A stretch of DNA of 64,000 nucleotides from Corallococcus sp. EGB (GCF_019968905.1 NZ_CP079946.1:6793356-6857355), one strand, 5' to 3'; positions 37,115-46,014 are shown, counted from the stretch's first letter. The notes: a model not told the origin generated them from the sequence alone. A program made the numbers and translations.

Positions 37115-40100
37115 CGCAGTGGGTGGTGGCGAGGAGCGCATCGCGATCGTCGGCCTGTCGGGCCGCTTCCCCGGGGCGCAGACCCTGGAGGGCTTCTGGG
37201 AGATGCTCCGGCGCGGCGGTGACGCGCGGCGCGTGCCCACGGACGCGGAGCTGGACGAGGCGGGAGTCCCGCAGGCCCTGCGCTCCCACCCGCAGTGGGT
37301 GCGCTCCAGCTACGTGCTGGAGGGCGCGACGGACTTCGACGCGGGCCTCTTCGGCTACAGCCCGCGCGAGGCGGAGCTGATGGACCCCCAGCAGCGCATC
37401 TTCATGGAGTGCGCGTGGGAGTCGCTGGACAACGCCGGATATGATCCGGGCCGCTTCAAGGGCGCGGTGGCCGTCTACGCGAGCGTGAGCCTGAGCTCGT
37501 ACCTGTTGCGCGCGCTGATGCGGCAGCCGGACCTGATGGACGCGGCCGGCTCGTTCGGCGTGATGCTGGCCAACGACAAGGACTACGTGGCCACGCGCGT
37601 GTCCCACCGGCTGGGCCTGCGCGGTCCCGCCGCGACGGTGCAGACGGCGTGCTCCAGCTCGCTGGTGGCGCTCCACCTGGCGTGCCAGAGCCTCTTGTCC
37701 GGCGAGAGCGACATGGCGCTCGCGGGCGGCTCGTCCGTGTCCTTCCCGCAGACGGCGGGCTACCTCTACCAGGAGGGGATGATCTTCTCGCCGGACGGCT
37801 ACTGCCGCGCGTTCGACGCGAAGGCCAACGGCACCGTGCGCGGCGCGGGTGCGGCGGTGGTGGTGCTCAAGCGCCTGTCGGACGCGCTGAAGGACGGCGA
37901 CACCATCCACGGCGTGCTCCTGGGCACGGCGGTGAACAACGACGGCGCGGGCAAGGTGGGCTTCACCGCGCCCAGCGTGGAGGGCCAGGCCGCGGTCATC
38001 GCGGAGGCGCTCGCCATCTCCGGCGTCACGCCGGACGACATCCAGTACGTGGAGGCCCACGCGACGGGCACCCCGCTGGGCGACCCGATTGAAGTGGCCG
38101 CGCTCAACCAGGCCTTCGGCGGGAAGGAGACGGGCCCGAAGCGCGTGGCGCTGGGCTCGCTCAAGGCGGCCATCGGCCACCTGGACGCGGCGGCCGGCAT
38201 CGCGGGCGTGGTGAAGACGGTGCTCGCCATGGAGCACGGCGAGATCCCCGCGAGCCCCCACTTCCAGCAGCCCAACCCCGTCATCGACTTTGACGCGGGG
38301 CCCTTCTTCGTGCCCTCGCAGCCCCGGCCGTGGACGTCCCCGAACGGGCCGCGCCGCGCGGGCGTGAGCGCCTTCGGCATCGGAGGCACCAACACGCACG
38401 TCATCCTGGAGGAGGCCCCCAAGGCCGGAGCCCCCGCGCCGTCCCGCCGCGCGTGGCACGTGCTGCCCCTGTCCGCCCGCACGCCCGCGGCGCTGGACGC
38501 GGCGACGGAGCGGCTGGCCGCGCACCTGGACGCGCACCCGAACGTGTCCCTGGCGGACGTGGCGTACACGCTCCAGGTGGGCCGCCACGCGCATGAGCAC
38601 CGCCGCGCGGTGGTGGTGAAGGACGTGGCGGACGCGAAGGCGGCGCTGCGGGACGCCCGGCGGCTGTTGGGAGGCTCCGGCACCAACACGCGCCGGCCGG
38701 TGGTGTTCCTGTTCTCCGGTCAGGGCTCGCAGTACGTGGACATGGGCCGGGGCCTCTACGAGCAGGAGCCCGCCTTCCGCGCGGAGGTGGACGCGTGCGC
38801 GGAGAAGCTGAAGCCGCACCTGGGGCTGGACCTGCGCACGGTGCTCTACCCGCCCGCGGACGCGCGCGAGAAGGCCACCGAGCAGCTCAAGCAGACCTCC
38901 CTCACGCAGCCCGCGCTGTTCGTCATCGAGTATGCGCTGGCGAAGCTGTGGGCGTCCTGGGGCGTGACGCCGCAGGCGATGGTGGGCCACAGCATCGGTG
39001 AGTACGTGGCCGCGTGCCTGTCCGGCGTGTTCAGCCTGGACGACGCGCTGGCGCTGGTGGCCACGCGCGGCCGGCTGATGCAGTCGCTGCCCGCGGGCTC
39101 CATGCTGTCCGTGCGGATGACGCCGGAGGCGCTGGCGCCGCTGATGGACGCGCGCATCTCCGTGGCGGCCATCAACGCGCCGGGCTTCACCGTCGTGGCG
39201 GGGCCCTCGGAGGCGGTGGATGCGCTCCAGGCGAAGCTGGAGGCGCAGAAGGTGGAGGTGTCGCGGTTGCACACCTCGCACGCGTTCCACTCCCAGATGA
39301 TGGACCCCATCGTGGAGGAGTTCCGCCAGGCGGTGGCGAAGGTCTCGCGCAAGGAGCCGAAGGACCTCTACCTGTCCAACGTCACCGGCACCTGGGTGAC
39401 GCGCGAGGACGCGGTGAGCCCGGCGTACTGGGCCCGCCACCTGCGCGACGCCGTGCGCTTCCAGGACTCGGCGACGCTGCTGTTGAACGACCCCGAGCAC
39501 GTGTTCCTGGAGGTCGGTCCCGGCAACGCGCTGGCCACGCTGGTGCGCCGCAACGCGCAGGAGGGCACCTTCCCGGCCATCCTCACGACGCTGCCCGCGC
39601 CGCGCGACGCCCAGCAGGACGCGCTCACGCACGCGATGGACGCGTTCGCGAAGCTGTGGCTCGCGGGCGCGAAGACGACCGCCGGCCGCGCCTACAAGGG
39701 CGAGGCCCGCCGCCGCATCCCCCTGCCCGCCTACCCCTTCCAGCGCGAGCGCTACGACCTGCTCAAGGGCCCTCCGCCCGCGATGCCCCGCGCCGCCACC
39801 ACCGCGGTGCGGACCGGCACGGCGCAGGGAGTGGAGCTGACCGTGCCCGCGTGGCCGCGCACGCGCGCCTCGCCGCAGGTGCCATCGCTGGCCGGCCAGC
39901 GCTGGCTGGTGCTGGAGGCGGACACGCCGGTGGCCGCGCGGGTGACGGAGCGGCTGCGCCAGGCGGGCGCGGACGTGGTGTCGCTCGTCGCGGGACGGGG
40001 CGCGTCGGATCCGGTGACGAAGCGCTTCGCCGTGGACCCAGCGTCCCCGGACGCGCTGGGTGAGCACCTGGAGCGCCTGCGCGGCGAGGAGTGGACGCCG

Positions 40101-41774
40101 GGGCACATCGCGTACCTGTGGCCGCTGCTGAAGGAGCCGCGCGACCTGGAGTCGGGGCTCGCGATGTCGTTCCACGGGCTGCTCGCGCTGGCGAAGGCGG
40201 TGGGCCCGGGCGCGGCGAAGACGCCCGTGGCGCTGGACGTGGTGACCACTGGCGCCCAGGACGTCACGGGCGAGGAGCCGCTGCTGCCCTGGCAGTCCGC
40301 CGCGGTGGGCACGAGCCGCGTGCTGCCGCAGGAGTACCCCGGCCTGACCGTGCGCACGGTCGATGTCACCTGGCCCGCGCCGGAGGAATCCGCGTCGGGT
40401 CCGTGGCTGGAGCGGCTGGTGACGGAGCTGGCCACCGGCAAGGACGCCGTGGTCGCGCTGCGCGGTCCGTACCGCCACGTCGAGGCGTTCGAGCCCCTCG
40501 ACGTCCCCACCGTCGCGACCGCCCCTGCGGCGACGACGGGGGTTGCCCCCGCGGCGGTGCTCGGCACCACCACGCTGGGCACGCCCGGAGCGGCCACGTC
40601 CACGCCGGGTGCGTCAGCCTCCACGGCCGCGACCGGCACCTCGGCGCAGGGCGGGCTCAAGGACGGCGGGGTCTACGTCATCGTCGGCGGCCTGGGCCGC
40701 GTGGGGCTCGCGCTCGCGGAGCAGCTCACGCAAGCGGTGAAGCCGAAGCTCGTGCTGCTGTCGCGCCGCACCCTGCCCGCCCCCGGCGAGTGGGACGCGT
40801 GGCGCGCGGGCCATGACGCGCAGGACGCGACGTCCAGGGCCATCGAGCGGATGCGTGCGCTGGAGCGCGCGGGTGCGCAGGTGCTGGCGCTGCGCGCGGA
40901 CGCGGGAGCGCCGGGGCAGTTGGACAAGGCGCTCCAGAGCGCCGAGGCGAAGTTCGGCCGCATCGACGGCGTCTTCTACACGGCGGGCGACGGCGGCATG
41001 GCCACCCGCATCTCCGTGGCCGAGGCCACGCCCGAGGCCACCGCCCCGCTGCTGGCCGGCCGCCTCGGAGGCCTCACGCAGCTGGCGGAGGCGCTGGCGT
41101 CGCGGCGTCCGGACTTCGTCGTGGTGCAGTCCTCCCTCACCGTGGTGCTCGGCGGCATGGCGGTCAGCGCGGTGGCGGCGGCGCACGCCGGCATGGACGC
41201 GGTGGTGGCCCGTCAGGCGCGGCTGGGCGGCACCCGCTGGTACACCGTGGACTGGGACGTGTGGGGCGTGGGCGAGGGCTTCAGGCCCGACGCCGTCATC
41301 CCGCCCGCCGAGGGCTTCCGCCTCCTGCGCGCGCTGCTCACGCAGCCCACCGGCGGACGCTTCCTCGCGTCCCTCGGCTCGCTGGAGGCGCGGCGTCAGG
41401 TGGCGCGCGAAGGCACCTCCGCTCCCCGCGCGGGAGGAAGCACCAGCGGCAAGCACCCGCGCCCCCCGCTGGCCAACGCCTTCGTCGCCCCGCGCGACGA
41501 GACCGAGGAGAAGGTCGCCGCGCTCTGGCAGGACCTGCTGGGCGTGGAGTCGGTGGGCATCACCGACAACTTCTTCGAGCTGGGCGGCCACTCGCTCCTG
41601 GGCGTGCAGCTGCTGTCACGCATCCGCGAGGCCTTCCAGGTCGAGCTGTCCATGCGCGCCCTCTTCGAGTCCCCCACCGTGGAGGTGATGACGGTGGCCA
41701 TCGTGGAGGCGAGCGCCAGCCAGCTCGACCCCGAAGCCCTGGAAGCCATGCTCGCGGAGCTGGAGCAGAGCTGA
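37107..41774 (+). CDS. Terminal type I PKS module KS-AT-KR(inactive)-ACP
   Basis: 1555 aa. KS has TACSSS (Cys182) and both His; AT (Ser629, HAFH at 725) predicts malonyl-CoA. An Ala/Thr/Pro-rich linker (about 1135-1185) precedes a KR with GGLGRVG at about 1193 but Val1356 in place of the catalytic Tyr, Arg for Lys and His for Asn, so the beta-keto group should survive. ACP Ser is 1496. The protein ends LDPEALEAMLAELEQS with no thioesterase, reductase or condensation domain, so release must be spontaneous, in trans, or on an enzyme not in this window. The ATG at 37107 has GGAG six bases upstream and overlaps the previous gene by eight bases; the ATG at 37095 is an alternative. Confidence 0.94.
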   Translation: MSDAVGGGEERIAIVGLSGRFPGAQTLEGFWEMLRRGGDARRVPTDAELDEAGVPQALRSHPQWVRSSYVLEGATDFDAGLFGYSPREAELMDPQQRIFMECAWESLDNAGYDPGRFKGAVAVYASVSLSSYLLRALMRQPDLMDAAGSFGVMLANDKDYVATRVSHRLGLRGPAATVQTACSSSLVALHLACQSLLSGESDMALAGGSSVSFPQTAGYLYQEGMIFSPDGYCRAFDAKANGTVRGAGAAVVVLKRLSDALKDGDTIHGVLLGTAVNNDGAGKVGFTAPSVEGQAAVIAEALAISGVTPDDIQYVEAHATGTPLGDPIEVAALNQAFGGKETGPKRVALGSLKAAIGHLDAAAGIAGVVKTVLAMEHGEIPASPHFQQPNPVIDFDAGPFFVPSQPRPWTSPNGPRRAGVSAFGIGGTNTHVILEEAPKAGAPAPSRRAWHVLPLSARTPAALDAATERLAAHLDAHPNVSLADVAYTLQVGRHAHEHRRAVVVKDVADAKAALRDARRLLGGSGTNTRRPVVFLFSGQGSQYVDMGRGLYEQEPAFRAEVDACAEKLKPHLGLDLRTVLYPPADAREKATEQLKQTSLTQPALFVIEYALAKLWASWGVTPQAMVGHSIGEYVAACLSGVFSLDDALALVATRGRLMQSLPAGSMLSVRMTPEALAPLMDARISVAAINAPGFTVVAGPSEAVDALQAKLEAQKVEVSRLHTSHAFHSQMMDPIVEEFRQAVAKVSRKEPKDLYLSNVTGTWVTREDAVSPAYWARHLRDAVRFQDSATLLLNDPEHVFLEVGPGNALATLVRRNAQEGTFPAILTTLPAPRDAQQDALTHAMDAFAKLWLAGAKTTAGRAYKGEARRRIPLPAYPFQRERYDLLKGPPPAMPRAATTAVRTGTAQGVELTVPAWPRTRASPQVPSLAGQRWLVLEADTPVAARVTERLRQAGADVVSLVAGRGASDPVTKRFAVDPASPDALGEHLERLRGEEWTPGHIAYLWPLLKEPRDLESGLAMSFHGLLALAKAVGPGAAKTPVALDVVTTGAQDVTGEEPLLPWQSAAVGTSRVLPQEYPGLTVRTVDVTWPAPEESASGPWLERLVTELATGKDAVVALRGPYRHVEAFEPLDVPTVATAPAATTGVAPAAVLGTTTLGTPGAATSTPGASASTAATGTSAQGGLKDGGVYVIVGGLGRVGLALAEQLTQAVKPKLVLLSRRTLPAPGEWDAWRAGHDAQDATSRAIERMRALERAGAQVLALRADAGAPGQLDKALQSAEAKFGRIDGVFYTAGDGGMATRISVAEATPEATAPLLAGRLGGLTQLAEALASRRPDFVVVQSSLTVVLGGMAVSAVAAAHAGMDAVVARQARLGGTRWYTVDWDVWGVGEGFRPDAVIPPAEGFRLLRALLTQPTGGRFLASLGSLEARRQVAREGTSAPRAGGSTSGKHPRPPLANAFVAPRDETEEKVAALWQDLLGVESVGITDNFFELGGHSLLGVQLLSRIREAFQVELSMRALFESPTVEVMTVAIVEASASQLDPEALEAMLAELEQS

Positions 41775-41791
41775 AATCCGTCAGCAACGCC

Positions 41792-41829
41792 GGGCCCGCG
41801 CGCAGTCCCGTAGTACCGTGCGCGGGCCC
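41792..41829. terminator. Strong 10-bp hairpin between the last PKS gene and the exporter gene
   Basis: GGGCCCGCGC (41792-41801) pairs perfectly with GCGCGGGCCC (41820-41829) across an 18-base loop. It starts 18 bases after the PKS stop, 36 bases before the exporter ATG, and lacks a T-run. It could be a partial terminator that lowers exporter/acylase expression relative to the synthases, or an mRNA-stabilising stem. Confidence 0.45.
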
Positions 41830-41864
41830 CTGACCCTCCTGCCCCCAGGAGAAAGAGACGTGGA

Positions 41865-43265
41865 ATGAGCCTCGCGCAACGCCTGACCATCACCCAGCCC
41901 ATGCGGGTCTTCTGGATCACCTGGTTCGGGCAGCTCATCTCGATCCTCGGTTCGGGCCTCACCGCCTTCGGCGTGGGCGCGAAGATCTTCCTGGACACGC
42001 GCTCCACCACGCAGTTCGCGCTGCTGTCCTTCTTCGCGTTCGCTCCCATGGTGGTGCTGTCGCCCATCGCGGGGACGCTCATCGACCGGTGGGACCGCCG
42101 CCGCGCCATGCTGCTGGCGGACCTGGGCAACGGCTTCACCACGCTGCTCATCTTCGGCATGGTGCTGGCCAGCAACAAGGGCCTGTTCGAGCTCAAGGCC
42201 TGGCACTTCTACCTGCCCGTCTCCCTGGGCGCGTGCTTCGGCGCGTTCCGCTGGCCGGCCTTCTTCGCCACGGTGACGCTCATCGTGCCCAAGCAGCACC
42301 TGGGCCGGGCCAACGCCATGGCGGAGGTGGCCAGCGGCGCCAGCCAGATCCTCTCCCCCATCATCGCGGGCGCGCTCATCGACAGCGTGGGCCTGGTGGG
42401 CGTGCTGTCCGTGGACGTCTGCAGCTTCCTCGTCGCCGTCACCACCCTGCTGATGGTCCGCTTCCCGCGGCCCCCCGTCTCCGAGGAGGGACAGCAGGGC
42501 AAGGGGTCGCTGCTGGCGGAGATGAAGCAGGGCTGGACCTTCATCAGCTCGCGCAAGGGCCTGCTGGCCCTGATGGCCTTCACCGCCGTGTCCGTGCTGT
42601 GCATGGACCTGGTGGTGCTGCTCATCACCCCGCTGGTGCTCGCCTTCACGGACATCTCCACGCTGGGCATCATCGCGTCCATCGCGGGCGTGGGCGCGCT
42701 GCTGGGCGCCGTCGGCATGGGCATCTGGGGCGGCGCCAAGAATCAGCTCCACAGCATCCTGGGCTTCCATGCGCTGTCGGGCGTGGTGCTCTTCCTGGCC
42801 GCGCCGCGGCCCAGCGTGCCGCTGGTGGCCACCGCCGCCGCGCTCTACCTGTTCACCATGCCGCCGGTGATGGCGGGCATCCAGTCCATCTGGCAGCGCA
42901 AGATTCCCGCGGACCTCCAGGGCCGCGCGGCCGCCGTGAAGCGGATGATCCTCCTGTGCGTGTCGCCGCTCGCCAGCCTCCTCGCGGGGCCGCTCGCGGA
43001 CGACCTCTTCGAGCCGGCCATGCGTCAGGGAGGCGCGCTCGCCAGCAGCATGGGCCGCCTGCTGGGCGTGGGTCCGGGGCGCGGCATCGCCGTCATCTTC
43101 ATCGTCCTGGGCCTGGTGACGCTCGCGAACGTCACGGCCGGCTGGCTCAACCCGCGCCTGCGCCACGTGGACAAGGAGCTGCCGGACGCGCTCCCGGACA
43201 CGCCGCCCGCCGCCGCGGACACCGTCCCCCCCAACGCCCCCACCGCTGGAGCCTCCGCGTCATGA
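41865..43265 (+). CDS. MFS exporter (EntS / MFS_3-like)
   Basis: 466 aa major facilitator with about 12 hydrophobic segments. Family marks include FWITWFGQLISILGSGLTAF at the start, the loop DRWDRRRAMLLADLGNG, and a second-half repeat beginning SSRKGLLALMAF. It resembles the EntS/macrolide-type exporters that often accompany siderophore and antibiotic clusters; here it probably exports the NRPS/PKS product through the inner membrane. The last 40 residues are a Pro/Ala-rich cytoplasmic tail. The ATG at 41865 is downstream of AGGAGAAAG. Its TGA overlaps the next ATG (43262-43265), coupling exporter and acylase translation. Confidence 0.88.
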   Translation: MSLAQRLTITQPMRVFWITWFGQLISILGSGLTAFGVGAKIFLDTRSTTQFALLSFFAFAPMVVLSPIAGTLIDRWDRRRAMLLADLGNGFTTLLIFGMVLASNKGLFELKAWHFYLPVSLGACFGAFRWPAFFATVTLIVPKQHLGRANAMAEVASGASQILSPIIAGALIDSVGLVGVLSVDVCSFLVAVTTLLMVRFPRPPVSEEGQQGKGSLLAEMKQGWTFISSRKGLLALMAFTAVSVLCMDLVVLLITPLVLAFTDISTLGIIASIAGVGALLGAVGMGIWGGAKNQLHSILGFHALSGVVLFLAAPRPSVPLVATAAALYLFTMPPVMAGIQSIWQRKIPADLQGRAAAVKRMILLCVSPLASLLAGPLADDLFEPAMRQGGALASSMGRLLGVGPGRGIAVIFIVLGLVTLANVTAGWLNPRLRHVDKELPDALPDTPPAAADTVPPNAPTAGASAS

Positions 43266-45697
43266 GTGCCTTCTCCCAGGTCCTGCGCATGCTGCGCATG
43301 CTGCCGTCCGCCATGGCCGTGGCCACCCCCGGCATGGGCCCGTGGCTGGCCCGCCGCCGCTGGACTCGCGAGGAAGGCACCCTCACCCTGCCCGGCCTGC
43401 ACGGCACGGTGGAGGTGCTGCGCGACACGTGGGGCGTGCCGCACCTCTTCGCCCGTGACGAGCACGACCTGTTCTTCGCCCAGGGCTACGTGCACGGCCA
43501 GGACCGGCTGTGGCAGCTGGAGATGGGCCGCCGGCTGGTGGACGGCCGGCTCGCGACCCTGCTGGGCCCCATGGGCGTGTCCGCGGATCAATTCCTGCGC
43601 ACCATGGGCCTGCGCCACATGGCCGAGCAGTCCTGGTCCCAGGTGGACCCGGAGGCGCGCGGCATCCTGGAGGCCTACAGCGCGGGCATCAACGCGCGCA
43701 TCGCCGCGGAGCCGCTGCCCTACGAGTTCACGGTCTTCGACACCACGCCCGCGCCCTGGACGCCGGTGGACTCGCTCGCGCGCGGCAACCTGCTGGCGAT
43801 GATGCTGGGCGGAAACCACCGCCTGGAGCTCTTCCGCGCGCGGCTGGTGGCGGCGGTGGGTGAAGAGGTGGCCAACGCGCTGCTGCCGCAGAACGCGCCG
43901 GAGACGCCGCTCATCGTCCCGAAAGAGGCGCGCCTGCCGGGCCTGAAGGACGTGAAGGCGATGTCCGGCCTGGACAGCGTGGACGCCGTGATGGGCGACC
44001 CGAACATCGTCTCCGGCAGCAACAACTGGGTGGTGCACGGCCAGCGCACGAAGAGCGGCCAGCCGCTGCTCGCCAACGACGTGCACATCCCGCTGGGCAT
44101 GCCGTCCACCTGGTACGAGAACGGCCTGCACGGCGGCCGCTTCCAGCACGTGGGCTTCTCCCTGCCCGGCGTGCCCATGCTCATCGTCGGGCACAACGGG
44201 AAGGTGGCCTGGGGCATGTCCAACCTGGGGCCCGACACCCAGGACTTCTACATCGAGAAGCTGGACGACCCGAAGGCGCCCAAGCAGTACCTCTACCAGG
44301 GCGTCTGGCACGACCTGGAGGTGCGCCGCGAGGAGATCCCCGTCAAGGGCGGCGCCCCGGTGGTGCTGGAGGTGAAGAGCACGCGGCACGGCCCGCTGAT
44401 GAACGTCGTCATGGCGGAGGAGCTCAAGGACGGCGAGCCCCTGTCGCTCAAGTGGGCGCACCGCGAATGCCAGCCGCTCATCAACGCCGTGCTGAAGCTC
44501 AACCTGGCGGCGGACTGGGAGTCCTTCCGCGCCGCCATGAAGTGCTGGGAGGGGCCGGGCCAGAACTTCGTGTACGCGGACACGGCCGGCAACGTGGGCT
44601 TCCAGGCCACGGGGAAGATTCCCATCCGCCAGGGCCACCAGGGCCTCATCCCCATGCCGGGCTGGACGGGCGACAGCGAGTGGACGGGCTTCATCCCCTT
44701 CGAGGAGCTGCCCGCGTCCTTCAACCCGCCCGCGGGCTACGCCGCCTCGGCGAACAACAAGATTACCTCCGACGACTACCCGCACCTCATCGCGCACAAC
44801 TGGTTCCCCGGCTACCGCGCGAAGCGCATCACCGACCTCCTGGAGGCCGGCACGCAGCACACCGTGCAGACCCTGCGGGACATCCAGGCGGAGACGTACT
44901 CGCTGCCCGCGGAGGCGCTGCGGCCCTACTTCCTGGCGGCGGCCCTCCCGGCCGACGACGTCCAGCGCCAGGCGGTGGAGGCGTTGAAGGCGTGGGACCT
45001 GCGCTTCGAGCCGGAGGCCGTGGGCGCCACGGTGTTCCAGGCCTGGTACATCGAGGTGCTGCGCAAGCTGCTCCAGCACAAGCTGGAGCCGTCGCTGGTG
45101 GCGGAATACCTGATGGGCCAGTACGAACGGCACGGCAGCCTGCACATGCCCTTCGTCATCGGCCTGATGTCCCAGCCGGACAGCCCCTGGTGGGACGACC
45201 CGAAGACGCCGGAGAAGGAGACGCGCGACGACATCCTCCGCGCGGCCCTGGGCGTGGCCACCGCGTGGCTGGTGAAGACGTACGGCCCGAAGCCGGAGGG
45301 TTGGGCCTGGGGCCAGGTGCACCAGCTCACCTACGCGCACCAGATGCTGGGCGGGCCCGCCATCCCCGGACCCATCCGGCGCGTCTTCAACACCCGCGCG
45401 GTGCCGGCCCGGGGTGACAACTACTCCGTGGACGGCGCCTCGTTCCTCTGGAGCCGCCCCTTCAAGGTGGTCCACGGCACGGCGCTGCGGATGATCGTGG
45501 ACCTGGCGGACCTGTCCCGCTCCGTGTCCATCCACGCGCCGGGGCAGTCGGAGCACCTGTTCCACAAGCACCGCGACGACCTGATGGAGCTCCACCGGAA
45601 GGTGGAGTTCCACCCCATGCTCCACACGCGCGAGGCCGTTGAGAAGCACCGCGAGGCCACGCTGACGCTCGCGCCCGCGGTGGCCCTGGCCAAATAA
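43262..45697 (+). CDS. Penicillin amidase (S45) family Ntn hydrolase, possible product deacylase
   Basis: 811 aa. Family layout: GTVEVLRDTWGVPHLFARDEHD near the start, FAQGYVHGQDRLWQLEMGRR (alpha chain), a spacer, then the autoprocessing site GSNNWVV with nucleophile Ser253, and beta-chain motifs such as GHNGKVAWGMSN and ASANNKI. Relatives cleave acyl amides (penicillin G acylase, N-acyl homoserine lactone acylases, PvdQ, which removes the fatty acid from a pyoverdine precursor). Because the assembly line starts with a fatty acid and this gene is coupled to the exporter, removal of the acyl chain from an exported prodrug is the favoured inference; self-resistance or quorum quenching are alternatives. 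A clear Sec signal is not evident. Confidence 0.88.
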   Translation: MSAFSQVLRMLRMLPSAMAVATPGMGPWLARRRWTREEGTLTLPGLHGTVEVLRDTWGVPHLFARDEHDLFFAQGYVHGQDRLWQLEMGRRLVDGRLATLLGPMGVSADQFLRTMGLRHMAEQSWSQVDPEARGILEAYSAGINARIAAEPLPYEFTVFDTTPAPWTPVDSLARGNLLAMMLGGNHRLELFRARLVAAVGEEVANALLPQNAPETPLIVPKEARLPGLKDVKAMSGLDSVDAVMGDPNIVSGSNNWVVHGQRTKSGQPLLANDVHIPLGMPSTWYENGLHGGRFQHVGFSLPGVPMLIVGHNGKVAWGMSNLGPDTQDFYIEKLDDPKAPKQYLYQGVWHDLEVRREEIPVKGGAPVVLEVKSTRHGPLMNVVMAEELKDGEPLSLKWAHRECQPLINAVLKLNLAADWESFRAAMKCWEGPGQNFVYADTAGNVGFQATGKIPIRQGHQGLIPMPGWTGDSEWTGFIPFEELPASFNPPAGYAASANNKITSDDYPHLIAHNWFPGYRAKRITDLLEAGTQHTVQTLRDIQAETYSLPAEALRPYFLAAALPADDVQRQAVEALKAWDLRFEPEAVGATVFQAWYIEVLRKLLQHKLEPSLVAEYLMGQYERHGSLHMPFVIGLMSQPDSPWWDDPKTPEKETRDDILRAALGVATAWLVKTYGPKPEGWAWGQVHQLTYAHQMLGGPAIPGPIRRVFNTRAVPARGDNYSVDGASFLWSRPFKVVHGTALRMIVDLADLSRSVSIHAPGQSEHLFHKHRDDLMELHRKVEFHPMLHTREAVEKHREATLTLAPAVALAK

Positions 45698-45737
45698 AAC
45701 AACCCGGACTTGAAGGCCGTCACTCCCCCCGGAGCGA

Positions 45738-45785
45738 CGGGCCTCCAGGCCCGGGTCCATTGCTTTTCAGGCTCCAGCGGGAGCC
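45738..45785 (+). terminator. Tandem hairpins ending the NRPS/PKS operon
   Basis: CGGGCCT-CC-AGGCCCG (45738-45753) is a tight 7-bp stem followed within about ten bases by TTGCTTTT. A second stem, GGCTCC-AGCG-GGAGCC (45770-45785), comes right after. They lie 40-90 bases past the acylase TAA. The T-rich stretch after the first stem makes it the best intrinsic-terminator candidate in the window. Confidence 0.5.
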
Positions 45786-46014
45786 GGCACTCGTATTCGC
45801 GTCGAGTTCCCCCTCAGAAACTCGACGCTTCCCCCTTCTATGTGCCAGCCCCTGCGGTCCCCCCATTTCCCGCGCGTGTCCCGGTGCGCCCAGAAGTCCC
45901 CCGACTCCGTGACGCACCGTGTTGCTGCTGCGCGGTCCCCCCTGCTTCCCGTGCTGCGATGAAGGAACAGTACTGGGACCTTCTGTTTCGATCTGTGAAG
46001 CGGCCCACAGGCGC

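Noticed and set aside
41600-41774. Thioesterase or reductase domain at the end of the last PKS
   Set aside because: After the ACP only about 60 residues remain, ending LDPEALEAMLAELEQS, with no GxSxG or NAD(P)H motif.
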